Shown one piece after another: positions 35,743 through 45,285 of a stretch of 64,000 bases of DNA. The notes beneath the pieces were generated by a model, which was not told the origin of the DNA, searched no databases, and saw nothing but the letters and a program-made list of their open reading frames with translations. The DNA lies in NCBI RefSeq assembly GCF_008710285.1, contig NZ_VYQF01000001.1:620001-684000 (forward strand), written 5' to 3'. Origin of the DNA: Ginsengibacter hankyongi. Its GTDB lineage: Bacteria > Bacteroidota > Bacteroidia > Chitinophagales > Chitinophagaceae. Positions within the stretch are counted from its first letter, which is position 1. Every line of letters begins with the position of its first letter. The translations under genes were made by a program, and so were the position numbers.

Positions 35743-36468
35743 TTATAATTTCCTGATCTTGATATTACGATACCATAGCTTTCCATTCTCTGTTCCCTGG
35801 AAAGAAATATGCCCCTTCTTAAAACTGCCAAAGCCAGGCCATTCAACAAACTTGCTGTTCTTGATCATATCACGCCAATGATCGTCCCACATTTGAGTAT
35901 CGATTGTTTTATGGCCATTCATAAAAAATGTAAGATGCCCATCTTTTGATATTATTTCATATTGATTCCATCGGCCACCTTTGTTTACCCATTCAGTATC
36001 TGCAGAAATCAAATCGTATAAATCTCCTGCCCTGCATTTCAAAATACGGCCATCATCGTTGCAGGCTAAATCTGCAATTTGCATTTCCGGCCCTGATTCA
36101 TAAGTGTTTTTAAACTGCGGAGATTCATTCACATAAAACATAACCCCACTGTTGGAGCATGGTTCCATTTTCCATTCAACTTTCAAATCGAAGTTTTCAA
36201 ATTCATCATCTGTTACCAGGTCTGCATAGTCTTTGTAAACACTTTTGTTATTTTTATTAAGAACAATAGCGCCATCCTGCACCTGCCATGCCTTACCCGC
36301 AACTTTTTCCTGGAACGAATGCCACCCAACCAAATCTTTTCCATTAAAGAGAAGTCTCCAGCCTTGCTGCGTTTCTTTTTGAGTAAGAATGTTGGGAATT
36401 TGACTAGATGCAGCGTTAGCAAACCAGCAATTAATAAGGAGTAACAGGGAGGATATCTTTACAAGCAT
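35743..36468 (-). CDS. DUF1080 (3-keto-disaccharide hydrolase-like) secreted protein
   Basis: A 241-residue protein with an N-terminal signal peptide ending near NAASSQ. GWRLLFNGKDLVGWHSF, the opening of the DUF1080 domain, is followed by VEWKMEPCSNSGVMFYV and the closing IKIRKL. The fold is a concanavalin-like beta-sandwich; characterised members hydrolyse 3-keto-glycosides or bind glycans. It should act in the periplasm. It lies 164 bp upstream of the oxidoreductase gene on the same strand, past a repeat cluster, and 112 bp downstream of a GH20 gene. This arrangement suggests stepwise breakdown of a glycan. Confidence 0.88.
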   Translation of the reverse strand: MLVKISSLLLLINCWFANAASSQIPNILTQKETQQGWRLLFNGKDLVGWHSFQEKVAGKAWQVQDGAIVLNKNNKSVYKDYADLVTDDEFENFDLKVEWKMEPCSNSGVMFYVNESPQFKNTYESGPEMQIADLACNDDGRILKCRAGDLYDLISADTEWVNKGGRWNQYEIISKDGHLTFFMNGHKTIDTQMWDDHWRDMIKNSKFVEWPGFGSFKKGHISFQGTENGKLWYRNIKIRKL

Positions 36469-36580
36469 CGTTGAATTATTTATTTCGAAGGTAATTACTT
36501 ACCATTTAGTATAAAAATAATAATCACTAATGATGCTTATAGAACACTACCTATAGCTGTTATGACTCCTCTTTCAACTA

Positions 36581-38488
36581 TTACTTCGTCCCGGCCTTTT
36601 CTTTCAACTCTGTAACCGGCACTGTAATCATTCTCCCAATGGGCTTTCCATCTCTGTAGGTAATCAACTTAAGTTGCACCGCATCTTCAGGAACAATTAC
36701 AGGTTCGGTATATTTTGGATAAAAATTATCCGGGAAAGAATTATCAAAAGTGTAATAAATATCCAGCCCTTTTATTTCTGTGCTTAATTTAACAATTATT
36801 TTTTTATCCGGCGATTCGCTCGCATTGATGATAGGGTCGTACATGCTCGGAGCGTATTTTATTTGAGCCTCATCATATCGGGCAAAATGTTTTTCAACCC
36901 TGGTTACAAAATTATCCCAGTTCTTATTTTCTTTTGGTGACCAAAGATCTTCAGCAATCGCAAATCCTCTCGGCCACATCATGTATTCTGCATGGCGCAT
37001 GTTATATACCTGTTCAGTCCAAAGATTCGCCTGTCCGCCTTTAATAAATTTCGGATTTACGCTATCAGGCACCGGCTCAAATTCATATGCTTTTTTTAAT
37101 CGCAGGGTAGCATATATATGTGGTTCAATTGCCGGATCTCCCTGCATGTAATCCAGGTATGCAAATGTTGTCGGGCTCATTACTACATCATGTCCCATCT
37201 TTGCAGCCTGTACTCCGCCTTCCATTCCACGCCAACTCATAACAACAGCATTTGGAGCCAGTCCACCTTCGAGTATTTCATCCCAGCCCATAAATTTTTT
37301 CCCCTTCGATTCCACAATTTTTTCCACTCTTTTTTCAAAATAACTTTGAACTTCCTGCATATTTTTCAGCTTTTCTCTTTTCATCAATTCCTTAATAGCA
37401 TCGCTATTTTCCCAAAAAGTTTTAAAAGTTTCATCGCCACCCATGTGTATGTATTCAAAAGGAAAAAGTTGCGCCACTTCTGTTATTACTTTATCCAAAA
37501 ACGTGTACACGTTCTCGTTAGCCGGGCATAGATTGTCATCATACAAAGCCGTATGCGTACTCCAGTCTTTAATATTTTCTCCTGAAGAAACACCAATATT
37601 CTTTACACCACCGGAGCATGACAATTCAGGGTAAGCCGCTATGGCTGCAAGGCTATGCCCGGGCACATCTATCTCGGGCAAAATATTTACAAACCTTTCT
37701 TTGGCGTATTGAACAATTTCTTTAATATCATCCTGTGTGTAAAAGCCACCATAGTTTCGCGGTTCATCAGGCTTCGGCACAGCGAACGTGCCGAAGTATC
37801 CAACTTTCTTTACATTCCAGGCACCTACTTCTGTTAGCTTTGGTAAGCTTTTAATTTCTATGCGCCAGCCCTCATCGTCAGTGAGATGAAGATGAAGCAA
37901 ATTATATTTATAGCGAACCATCTGGTCAATGTATTTTTCCACATCTTCTTTGGTAAAGAAATGACGGGCAACATCAAACATCAACCCTCTCCAGCCAAAT
38001 CTTGGATAATCAGTAATGGTAACGCAAGGTGCTTCCCACTTGATATTTTCTGCTTTGGTTGCGCTTTCTATTTCTTTAGGAAACAACTGAACAAGTGTTT
38101 GTACACCGTAAAATAATCCTGCGGGTTCATTGGCCTGTATGGTAATATTGTTTGTGGTTACTAAAAGATGATATCCTTCTTTACCAATCTGCGCATCTGC
38201 TTTTTTATTTAATAATAATTTTATAGTTGATGCCGGTGACATGGTATTTTTAACCGTAACAGGCATACCCGTTGGAATTGATAAACGATCATTTAAAAAT
38301 GAAATCGTTTCTTTCAACGCAACATTCGCCGGAGCTTCAATAATTACATTTTTTGGTAAAGTAAAATAGCCGGTATTCGCGATAATTTTTACAGGTTGTG
38401 GTATAATCGCAATTTCATTTTTATTATCCTGCGCAAATGATATAATTGCAAACGAACACAAGCATACTAATGCTAAAACTTTTTTCAT
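36581..38488 (-). CDS. Secreted beta-N-acetylhexosaminidase, GH20
   Basis: A 635-residue exported enzyme with signal peptide MKKVLALVCLCSFAIISFAQ. The GH20b domain spans about 28-150 and the catalytic barrel starts at YPRFGWRGLMFDVARHF. The catalytic pair D352-E353 is in YIHMGGDETFKTFW. HLTDDEGWR and PEIDVPGH carry further substrate-site residues. The last ~90 residues form a small beta domain. The enzyme removes terminal N-acetylglucosamine or N-acetylgalactosamine by substrate-assisted catalysis, as in chitin or glycoprotein breakdown. It is the first gene of a leftward sugar block ending with an MFS transporter. Confidence 0.93.
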   Translation of the reverse strand: MKKVLALVCLCSFAIISFAQDNKNEIAIIPQPVKIIANTGYFTLPKNVIIEAPANVALKETISFLNDRLSIPTGMPVTVKNTMSPASTIKLLLNKKADAQIGKEGYHLLVTTNNITIQANEPAGLFYGVQTLVQLFPKEIESATKAENIKWEAPCVTITDYPRFGWRGLMFDVARHFFTKEDVEKYIDQMVRYKYNLLHLHLTDDEGWRIEIKSLPKLTEVGAWNVKKVGYFGTFAVPKPDEPRNYGGFYTQDDIKEIVQYAKERFVNILPEIDVPGHSLAAIAAYPELSCSGGVKNIGVSSGENIKDWSTHTALYDDNLCPANENVYTFLDKVITEVAQLFPFEYIHMGGDETFKTFWENSDAIKELMKREKLKNMQEVQSYFEKRVEKIVESKGKKFMGWDEILEGGLAPNAVVMSWRGMEGGVQAAKMGHDVVMSPTTFAYLDYMQGDPAIEPHIYATLRLKKAYEFEPVPDSVNPKFIKGGQANLWTEQVYNMRHAEYMMWPRGFAIAEDLWSPKENKNWDNFVTRVEKHFARYDEAQIKYAPSMYDPIINASESPDKKIIVKLSTEIKGLDIYYTFDNSFPDNFYPKYTEPVIVPEDAVQLKLITYRDGKPIGRMITVPVTELKEKAGTK

Positions 38489-38644
38489 TTAAAGTTGGTT
38501 TTTTGAAATCAGAAATAAAATTCACCCGAAAAGATAATCGTGGGTTAAATTAGGTAAACTTACAAAAGTTGTTCTGAATAAAATGACGATTAACTATGGG
38601 AAGTAAAAAATATTAAAATTATATTTGGGTAAGAAATCTGCTGT

Positions 38645-39742
38645 TTATTTTTTTAATCCTCTTAACTCCACGTGAATATCTTCCCTGCAGGGTTTTCCAA
38701 ATTCTGCTTCTATAATTCTGTCATTGTTTATCGTTCTGTAAAAATCATCAAGGTAGCTATCAACAAACTTCAAATATTTTTTTCCAAGCAGGGGGCAATT
38801 TTTATATAAATCGTAAATATCATTTTTCAGGCTGTTAAATAATTTAAACGTCTCGGCAAAATTCTTTTTATCCGGCTCGCAATAGCCACGATACAAACGG
38901 TCACGAACAGACGAAATTCCCAATTCAGGCGCGGCGCCGGCATAGGATGCATCAACAATCCCTGCATGATCGAAATCATAGGGAATAGCGACAGGCGCTT
39001 TCGCAGAATCCTGTGCTATTAAAATTATGTTTTGCAGGTACGGAACAGACCAGTCGGTATTTCCAATCATATATTCAAATACCGCAAGCTTTTTAAATTC
39101 TTCCTTATTCGTGCTTTGCATGGGGAACATTTTTGGTTTCCATACATAAGAGTCATTTCTTTCTGCAACTTTCTTTTCATCTTCCAGTAAAATGCAATAA
39201 TGGGTTTCAGGCTTTCGCTGTTTCAGCGAATCTTCAAACTCAACCTGCACGAGGCGGCCCCTAAAACTTTTTTCCGAAATAAGATTAAATATTTTATACA
39301 CGAGCCATTCTCTTATTACATAATCATCGCCCTGGCAGGGAACAACTAACTTAAGCTTATGCTCTTTCCTAAATATCGACTTTTTATTTTGCTCTTTTGG
39401 AAATTCAAGTAACAGCGGCGGCATTTTACAATTCCCCTTCATGCGCCGAAAATGCCCTCTTGTTTTTACCCTTAATTGAATTGAAACAAGATTGCTGTCT
39501 GCTTCAAAATATTGAAGCAGTATGGGATGATAAGAATTACTATCACTTCTGTCGCTGAAGAGTTTGTTTAATTTTCCAACAAGCTTAAAATGAAGAATCT
39601 CATCCCCGTTAAAAAGATTTGCGTGGGAGGAAATATCTTCTTTTTGTTCGGGCTTCCTGTGAACATTATCCTGTGCATTAAGTGTTACCGTAAAAAAAAT
39701 AATACTATAAACCAACATAAAAAGAGCATACCTGTGAGGCAT
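38645..39742 (-). CDS. Secreted CotH-kinase-like protein of unknown function
   Basis: A 365-residue protein with a signal peptide (cleavage near LNAQ). I know no assigned function. The layout resembles CotH/HipA-type atypical kinases: RVKTRGHFRRMKGNCKMPPL early on, a charged segment KEHKLKLVVPC, then EYMIGNTDWSVPYLQNI and IPYDFDHAGIVDA. The N-x-D-x-S and D-F-D segments look like the catalytic-loop and metal-binding (DFG-like) positions of kinase folds. If active it would phosphorylate something outside the cytoplasm, as CotH does in spore coats. No spore genes are nearby. It stands alone, 131 bp after the polyprenyl synthase gene. Confidence 0.6.
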   Translation of the reverse strand: MPHRYALFMLVYSIIFFTVTLNAQDNVHRKPEQKEDISSHANLFNGDEILHFKLVGKLNKLFSDRSDSNSYHPILLQYFEADSNLVSIQLRVKTRGHFRRMKGNCKMPPLLLEFPKEQNKKSIFRKEHKLKLVVPCQGDDYVIREWLVYKIFNLISEKSFRGRLVQVEFEDSLKQRKPETHYCILLEDEKKVAERNDSYVWKPKMFPMQSTNKEEFKKLAVFEYMIGNTDWSVPYLQNIILIAQDSAKAPVAIPYDFDHAGIVDASYAGAAPELGISSVRDRLYRGYCEPDKKNFAETFKLFNSLKNDIYDLYKNCPLLGKKYLKFVDSYLDDFYRTINNDRIIEAEFGKPCREDIHVELRGLKK

Positions 39743-39874
39743 AACATCTTGTATTAAGCCACAAATCTATCTTTTATTTTTTAGGAATGCAATGCTGCCC
39801 GGTCAAACGGATTTTTGAAAATTTAAGTTATCTGTCGTTAGAGCACCTCGCCAGGCAAAAGAATTATTGGCGTA

Positions 39875-40840
39875 TTATGCTTCGCGGTCTAATAGATAAT
39901 GTGCCAGTTGTTCCAGCGGTTTTTTACGGGCCGACAAAACAGCAATTTCTTCAAGATGCTCAAATGCTTTAGCCATATATTTCTGTTTCAGTTCTTGTGC
40001 CCATTCATCTACGGTACATGATTTATAAATGTTGATGACTTTTTGTATTTTATCATCATCATTGTTTCGCATCAACCGGTGCAATTCTATCAATTGATCT
40101 TTGGAGCTCACATGCATCGCCTGGATGAGGAGAAATGTTTTTTTATTCGCGATAATATCACCGCCATGCTTTTTACCGAATTTTTCAGGATCGCCAAAAG
40201 CATCGAGGTAATCGTCCTGCACCTGGAAGGCAATACCGAGATTTTTCCCAAATCCATACAAGTGTTGCTGGTTACCAACGCCTGCCCCGCCAAGTACAGC
40301 ACCCAACTGAAGACTTGCTGCAAGCAGAACAGATGTTTTAAGCTGGATCATTTTTTCGTATTCATCAAAACTTACATTTTCATTTTGTTCAAAATCCATA
40401 TCCAGTTGTTGGCCTTCACAAACCTGCATTGCTGTGTGATTGAAGATTTCAAGCACCTGGTGAATATGGTCATTGTTTATCTTATTAATAAAGTCATACG
40501 CCGCAACCAGCATTACATCTCCTGCAAGCAACGCAGTTGGGCCGCCATATTTAGTGTGAACCGTTTGCATACCGCGCCTCAGCGGAGCTTTATCCATAAT
40601 ATCATCGTGTATGAGTGTAAAGTTGTGAAACAGTTCAATAGCATTGGCAAGATGCCATGCATCCGGATTTATGTTATCAAAAAGTTCATTACCCATCAGG
40701 CACATCACGGGCCTTATGCGTTTACCGCCAAGCGTTAGTATGTATTGCGATGCATTATAAAGGTTATGCGGGTACTCGGGAAAATGGCGGATATTAAATT
40801 TTTCTTCAAACAGTTGTGAAAGTTCTTTAAACGAATACAT
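39875..40840 (-). CDS. Polyprenyl diphosphate synthase, short-chain type
   Basis: A 321-residue all-helical prenyltransferase. The first aspartate-rich motif is HDDIMDKAPLRRG (D79, D80, D83) and the second is FQVQDDYLDAFGD (D209, D210). KRIRP near residue 40 binds the diphosphate. A phenylalanine five residues before the first motif (F74) usually blocks long chains, so a C15-C20 product such as farnesyl or geranylgeranyl diphosphate is likely. It is probably transcribed alone or after the RNase R gene, with a 119-bp gap. Confidence 0.92.
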   Translation of the reverse strand: MYSFKELSQLFEEKFNIRHFPEYPHNLYNASQYILTLGGKRIRPVMCLMGNELFDNINPDAWHLANAIELFHNFTLIHDDIMDKAPLRRGMQTVHTKYGGPTALLAGDVMLVAAYDFINKINNDHIHQVLEIFNHTAMQVCEGQQLDMDFEQNENVSFDEYEKMIQLKTSVLLAASLQLGAVLGGAGVGNQQHLYGFGKNLGIAFQVQDDYLDAFGDPEKFGKKHGGDIIANKKTFLLIQAMHVSSKDQLIELHRLMRNNDDDKIQKVINIYKSCTVDEWAQELKQKYMAKAFEHLEEIAVLSARKKPLEQLAHYLLDREA

Positions 40841-40959
40841 GGGCGATGAGTTACATTGTTTTATTGTTGAATTGCTGTTGTAACAAAAAAAGTATAGCTG
40901 ATGTTTTCAAAAAAGTTGGCTGGAAGATTTTACCGTTAAGAAGATGAGGCATTAAACAG

Positions 40960-42945
40960 TTATCTTTTTATTTTCATTTTCTTTTTCTTTACCGCTTTCA
41001 CTCTCAGGTTTTCTACCCCCGGAATCCATTCAAAATCGAGTTGTCTTTTTTCAAGATTTGCAGCCACCAGTTTTATTTTTATTTTATCTCCCATACGAAA
41101 TTTCTTTCCTGTACGAAGCCCCACCAGGGCGTAGTCTGTATCATCATGCCGGAAGTCATCATAATCTGAAAGATCTCTTGCCGAAACAAGGCCTTCACAC
41201 TTTTCATTTACCGTTTCTACCCAAAAGCCAAATGCAGCGACACCGCTTATTACGCCTTCCATATCTTCGCCCACTTTATCCATCATAAATTCAACCTGCT
41301 TGTATTTATTTCCTGCCCGTTCAGAATCCATAGCAGAACGTTCCTTTGCACTGCAATGCCTGCATTTTTCCTCCATCTTATTATCAGGATGAACCTTTCG
41401 TTCGATAACGTCCTGTAAAATCCTGTGCACCATCACATCAGGATAGCGACGTATAGGCGAGGTAAAATGACAATAATGTTCAAAGCCCAAACCATAATGG
41501 CCGATATTTTCTGAAGTATAAATTGCCTTGGCCATGGTGCGAATACCCAACTGCTCCAATACGTGCTGTTCAGGTTTGCCATGCACATCTTTTAGCAACT
41601 GGTTGAAAGACGCAGCGACTTCCGCTTCATTGTTCATATTAAACTTGTATCCAAATTTTTTTGCAAAAGCAACAAAAGGTTTTAATTTTTCTTCATCAGG
41701 TGTGTCGTGAATGCGGTAGGGAAAGGGTATTGGTTTTTTATCAATCTTTATTTTATCAACATGGGCAGCAACTGTCCTGTTGGCCAGCAACATAAATTCT
41801 TCTATCAATTGATGAGATTCCTTGCTTTCTTTTACGACAATGCCAATTGGTTTACCTGTTTCATCCAATTGAAATTTCACTTCTGTTGAGGAAAAATTAA
41901 TGGCACCATTTTTAAATCTTTCTTTACGGTAATGTTTTGCCAGTGAGTTCAGGTATTGAATTTCTTCGACATACTTTCCTGTATTGGTTTCAATAATTTC
42001 CTGCACCTCATCATAATTAAACCGGTGGTCGCTATGAATAAAAGTTTTGCCCAGCCAGTAATCTTTTACCTTTCCCTTATTGTTTATTATGAAAATAACA
42101 GAGAAGGTATATTTATCTTCATCAGGCCTGAGCGAACAAAGCTCATTGGAAATTTTTTCCGGGAGCATTGGATTTACACGATCGGGTAGGTACACACTCG
42201 TTGCCCGGCTGTACCCTTCTTTATCTAACTCCGAACCTGGCTTAACAAAGTGACTTACATCGGCAATGTGTACCCCAATTTCATATTCATCTTTCCCAAC
42301 CTTTTGTATAGAGAGTGCGTCATCAAAATCTTTTGCGTCGGCGGGATCAATGGTGAACGTGAGTACATTTCTGTAATCTCTTCTTTTAGCCAACTCAGTT
42401 TCATCAATCGATTCCTTTAATTCATTAGCTTCGTCCAGAACAATCTTCGGAAACTCCAGCGGGAAGCCGTTCTGAATGAGAATTTCTTTCATCGCCATAT
42501 CACTTTTATCTCTTGCCTGCAGCACAGTTACTACTTCTCCTTCTGGTTTTTTTTCACCTTTTTCCCAATTCAAAAGTCTTACAACAACTCTGTCATTATC
42601 TTTTGCTCCGCTGAGGTTCCTGGTGCTTATATAAAAGTCGGGTATCGGCCTCTGGCTATCGGGTCTGAAAAAAGCAAAGTTTTCTTTCACTTCTATATTA
42701 CCAATAAATTCTGTTTGTTTCCTGTCAACAACTTCTTCGATTACCCCTTCGGCACGGCGGCCATTTGATTTTTTTAGTTTTACTCTTACCGTATCTCCGT
42801 GCATGGCTCTGTTAAAATCGTTTGGCCTAACCAACACGTCCGTATCGCGGCCTTCGGTAATTACGTAACCAATGCCGGAACGTGTAATATCCAAAACTCC
42901 CTGGATCAGTGGATCCTGTTTTTTCTTTCCTGTTTTTTTACTCAT
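40960..42945 (-). CDS. rnr: Ribonuclease R (RNB-family exoribonuclease)
   Basis: A 661-residue 3'-to-5' exoribonuclease. After cold-shock-type OB domains (about 15-140) the RNB catalytic domain starts near 190. The metal-binding aspartates lie in TIDPADAKDFDDALS (D200, D204, D208, D209). GLGFEHYCHFTSPIRRYPDV is the conserved RNB stretch, and an S1 RNA-binding domain covers about 560-640. A basic lysine tail follows. The protein is shorter than enterobacterial RNase R because it lacks the N-terminal helix-turn-helix. It degrades structured RNA. Confidence 0.95.
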   Translation of the reverse strand: MSKKTGKKKQDPLIQGVLDITRSGIGYVITEGRDTDVLVRPNDFNRAMHGDTVRVKLKKSNGRRAEGVIEEVVDRKQTEFIGNIEVKENFAFFRPDSQRPIPDFYISTRNLSGAKDNDRVVVRLLNWEKGEKKPEGEVVTVLQARDKSDMAMKEILIQNGFPLEFPKIVLDEANELKESIDETELAKRRDYRNVLTFTIDPADAKDFDDALSIQKVGKDEYEIGVHIADVSHFVKPGSELDKEGYSRATSVYLPDRVNPMLPEKISNELCSLRPDEDKYTFSVIFIINNKGKVKDYWLGKTFIHSDHRFNYDEVQEIIETNTGKYVEEIQYLNSLAKHYRKERFKNGAINFSSTEVKFQLDETGKPIGIVVKESKESHQLIEEFMLLANRTVAAHVDKIKIDKKPIPFPYRIHDTPDEEKLKPFVAFAKKFGYKFNMNNEAEVAASFNQLLKDVHGKPEQHVLEQLGIRTMAKAIYTSENIGHYGLGFEHYCHFTSPIRRYPDVMVHRILQDVIERKVHPDNKMEEKCRHCSAKERSAMDSERAGNKYKQVEFMMDKVGEDMEGVISGVAAFGFWVETVNEKCEGLVSARDLSDYDDFRHDDTDYALVGLRTGKKFRMGDKIKIKLVAANLEKRQLDFEWIPGVENLRVKAVKKKKMKIKR

Positions 42946-43058
42946 AAATCTTTCAGCTACATTTATTGTCTATAAACGCAATTTACACAAAGTATCTGTA
43001 TCAGTTTTTTTGATAAAGAAAGGAAAATTCAATTACGTGTTCCCTAAACGGAATGTTT

Positions 43059-43066
43059 TATTTTTG
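43059..43066 (+). promoter_or_regulatory. Candidate Bacteroidota -7 element
   Basis: TATTTTTG matches the Bacteroidota -7 consensus TAnnTTTG and lies 13 bases before the ATG of the small gene at 43080, implying a very short leader. No clear -33 TTTG is present at the expected distance, so this is tentative. Confidence 0.3.
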
Positions 43067-43079
43067 ATAAAAAATAAAA

Positions 43080-43388
43080 ATGGCAAATTACGATACAGTA
43101 TCTAATGCGCTTAATAGTTTAAAAGCAAGAGGATATACTAAAGATTTTAATATTTCATTCGATAAATTAATTTGTAACGAAACAAATGAATGCCTTAACC
43201 CACACGAATTTGAAATTACTGAGGTATATAGGTTTGAGGGCGAATCAAACCCGTCTGATGAGGCAGTGGTGTATGCCGTTGAATCAAAAGAAGAAAAGAT
43301 GAAAGGGGTGCTGGTGAATGCCTATGGGGCTTATGCGGATTCTATTTCTAATGAAATGATTAAAAAACTTTCTATACACCGTAAATGA
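43080..43388 (+). CDS. Small conserved-looking protein of unknown function
   Basis: A 102-residue acidic cytoplasmic protein, MANYDTVSNALNSLKARGYT and on, with FNISFDKLIC and EITEVYRFEGESNPSDEAVV segments. Proteins like this are common in Bacteroidota and are sometimes labelled phosphoribosylpyrophosphate synthetase in databases. That name is not justified: it is a third of the enzyme's length and has no PRPP-binding loop. It looks like a compact alpha/beta domain that senses or buffers something. It is monocistronic, divergent from rnr. Confidence 0.7.
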   Translation: MANYDTVSNALNSLKARGYTKDFNISFDKLICNETNECLNPHEFEITEVYRFEGESNPSDEAVVYAVESKEEKMKGVLVNAYGAYADSISNEMIKKLSIHRK

Positions 43389-43437
43389 AACATGCCACGA
43401 TAACCAATCTTATTTTTTAATTTTCAATAAAACAACA

Positions 43438-44484
43438 ATGCTTAACAGAAGAAAATTTTTGCAACTTTCCAGCTTTGCTGCGCCTTTACTTTCCGTAAAA
43501 AATGTACTTACCAACGATGTGTCACAGACGAAGCCAATTGTAATTTCCACGTGGGATTCCGGCAAAGACGTTAATACGGCTGCATGGAAAATTTTATCTA
43601 CCGGCGGGCGTGCTCTTGATGCTGTAGAAGCAGGAGCACGGCAGATAGAAGACACAATAAACTGTTGTGTGGGTTTAGGCGGTTATCCCGACAGGGATGG
43701 AATTGTCACACTTGACTCCTGCATTATGGATGAAAAAGCCAATTGTGGCGCCGTTGGAGGAATTGAACAGATAAAACATGCAGTTTCCGTAGCCAGGAAA
43801 ATAATGGAAACCACCCCACATATAATGCTTGTCGGAGAAGGTGCTCAACAGTTTGCCATTGAAAACGGATTTAAAAAAGAACCGAAAGAATTATCGCCGG
43901 ATGCTGAAAATGCATACAAAGGCTGGTTGAAAAAAAGTGAATATAAGCCGGTAATAAATATTGAAAATCATCCCGGGGAAAATCCGGGGAAAGATGAACA
44001 CGGTCCATTTGCTCCCGCTTTTTTTGATGATGGATCAGCCAATCATGACACGATGGGCTTGGTAGCTTTAGATAATTCCGGCAATCTGAGTGGCGCTGTT
44101 ACAACGAGTGGTATGGCATTTAAAATTCATGGGCGCGTGGGCGATTCAGCAATTATAGGGGCAGGAATATTTGTAGATAATGAAGTAGGAGCAGCAACAT
44201 CCACCGGCGTTGGCGAAGAAAATATGCGCATTTGCGGAACCCATTTGGTAGTTGAATTTATGCGACAGGGCGACTCTCCGGAAATGGCATGTCGCAAGGC
44301 TATAAACAGGGTGATAAGCAGGGATATGGCGAAAGCAAAAACATTCCAGTTAGCTTTTTTAGCACTTAATAAAAAGGGTGAGTACGGAGCTTACGCCATC
44401 CAGAAAGGTTTTGTATTCTGTGTAAAAAGCAATGGAGAAGAAAAAATAATTCCTTCAAAATACGTGTTTGATACACAGGGGTAA
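43438..44484 (+). CDS. N4-(beta-N-acetylglucosaminyl)-L-asparaginase (glycosylasparaginase)
   Basis: A 348-residue Ntn-hydrolase precursor. The N-terminus MLNRRKFLQLSSFAAPLLS is a Tat signal (RRKFL), so it is exported folded. The self-cleavage site is NHDTMGLVALD, where D204-T205 is cut and T205 becomes the nucleophile. GGYPDRDGIVTLD and RVGDSAIIGAGIF are typical of this branch rather than of plain L-asparaginases. The enzyme cleaves the GlcNAc-asparagine link left after glycoprotein breakdown. Together with the GH20 enzyme elsewhere in the window this suggests use of host or environmental N-glycoproteins. Confidence 0.92.
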   Translation: MLNRRKFLQLSSFAAPLLSVKNVLTNDVSQTKPIVISTWDSGKDVNTAAWKILSTGGRALDAVEAGARQIEDTINCCVGLGGYPDRDGIVTLDSCIMDEKANCGAVGGIEQIKHAVSVARKIMETTPHIMLVGEGAQQFAIENGFKKEPKELSPDAENAYKGWLKKSEYKPVINIENHPGENPGKDEHGPFAPAFFDDGSANHDTMGLVALDNSGNLSGAVTTSGMAFKIHGRVGDSAIIGAGIFVDNEVGAATSTGVGEENMRICGTHLVVEFMRQGDSPEMACRKAINRVISRDMAKAKTFQLAFLALNKKGEYGAYAIQKGFVFCVKSNGEEKIIPSKYVFDTQG

Positions 44485-44547
44485 AGGCAATGGTCAATGG
44501 TCAATAAAAAACGCTGGGGTTCAGGTGATGATTGATTAAAAATAATT

Positions 44548-45285
44548 ATGAAATTAGAAATAATCGGTTTTAATATTGAAAGCTGCATTGCCGCACAGGA
44601 TGCAGGTGCCAACAGAATTGAATTATGTGCTAATCCTTTGGAAGGAGGTACTACTCCATCGTATGGATTTATTAAAGCTGCAAGAGAAAAACTTTCAATT
44701 GAATTATATGTAATGATCCGGCCACGTGGCGGCGATTTTTTGTACAGCAATGATGAATTTGAAATCATGAAGAAGGATATTGAATTGTGCAAACAATCAG
44801 GATGCGATGGAATTGTTTTGGGATTACTGAAAACGGATGGAACTATCGACAAAAAAAGATGCCGCCAATTGGTCGATTATGCCTATCCGTTAGGCGTTAC
44901 ATTTCACCGGGCTTTCGACAGAACAAAAGACCCTTTTCAGTCGATGGAAGATATTATAGAAATAGGCTGTGAAAGAATTTTAACTTCAGGCCTGCGTCCA
45001 AAAGCCATCGATGGTGTGGAGATAATTAAGCAATTAATTTTGCAGGCAGATGACCGGATGATTATTATGCCCGGCTCAGGAGTAAGCTCAAAAAATATTA
45101 CCTCATTGGCTGAAAGTACTGGCGCTGTTGAGTTTCACAGTTCAGCAAGTATTTTTACAGCCAGCAATATGAAATATGAGAACGAATCAATGGGTGAAAA
45201 AACGGGACATCTTGTTGTTAATAAAGAAGAAGTAAAAAAGATGGTTGATCTTCTTGAACAATTTTCAAATTCAGCAATTGCTTAA
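44548..45285 (+). CDS. cutC: CutC family protein
   Basis: A 245-residue TIM-barrel protein. AQDAGANRIELCANPLEGGTTPS, MIRPRGGDFLYSNDEF, FHRAFDRTKDP and EFHSSASI are the conserved stretches of the CutC family. It was named for copper tolerance in E. coli, but the role is disputed and its copper binding has not been settled. The stop codon overlaps the start of the next gene by one base (TAATG), so the two are translationally coupled. It follows the glycosylasparaginase gene at 63 bp and may share its transcript. Confidence 0.92.
   Translation: MKLEIIGFNIESCIAAQDAGANRIELCANPLEGGTTPSYGFIKAAREKLSIELYVMIRPRGGDFLYSNDEFEIMKKDIELCKQSGCDGIVLGLLKTDGTIDKKRCRQLVDYAYPLGVTFHRAFDRTKDPFQSMEDIIEIGCERILTSGLRPKAIDGVEIIKQLILQADDRMIIMPGSGVSSKNITSLAESTGAVEFHSSASIFTASNMKYENESMGEKTGHLVVNKEEVKKMVDLLEQFSNSAIA

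Noticed and set aside
39787-39972. A small plus-strand gene between the CotH-like and polyprenyl synthase genes
   Set aside because: Half of it lies antisense over the 3' end of the polyprenyl synthase gene, and its translation shows no protein-like features.
40043-40738. A 231-residue plus-strand ORF
   Set aside because: It is wholly antisense to the polyprenyl synthase gene and rich in rare residues typical of a shadow frame.
43080-43388. Phosphoribosylpyrophosphate synthetase
   Set aside because: It is far too short and lacks the PRPP-binding loop. The name seen for this family in databases is unsupported.
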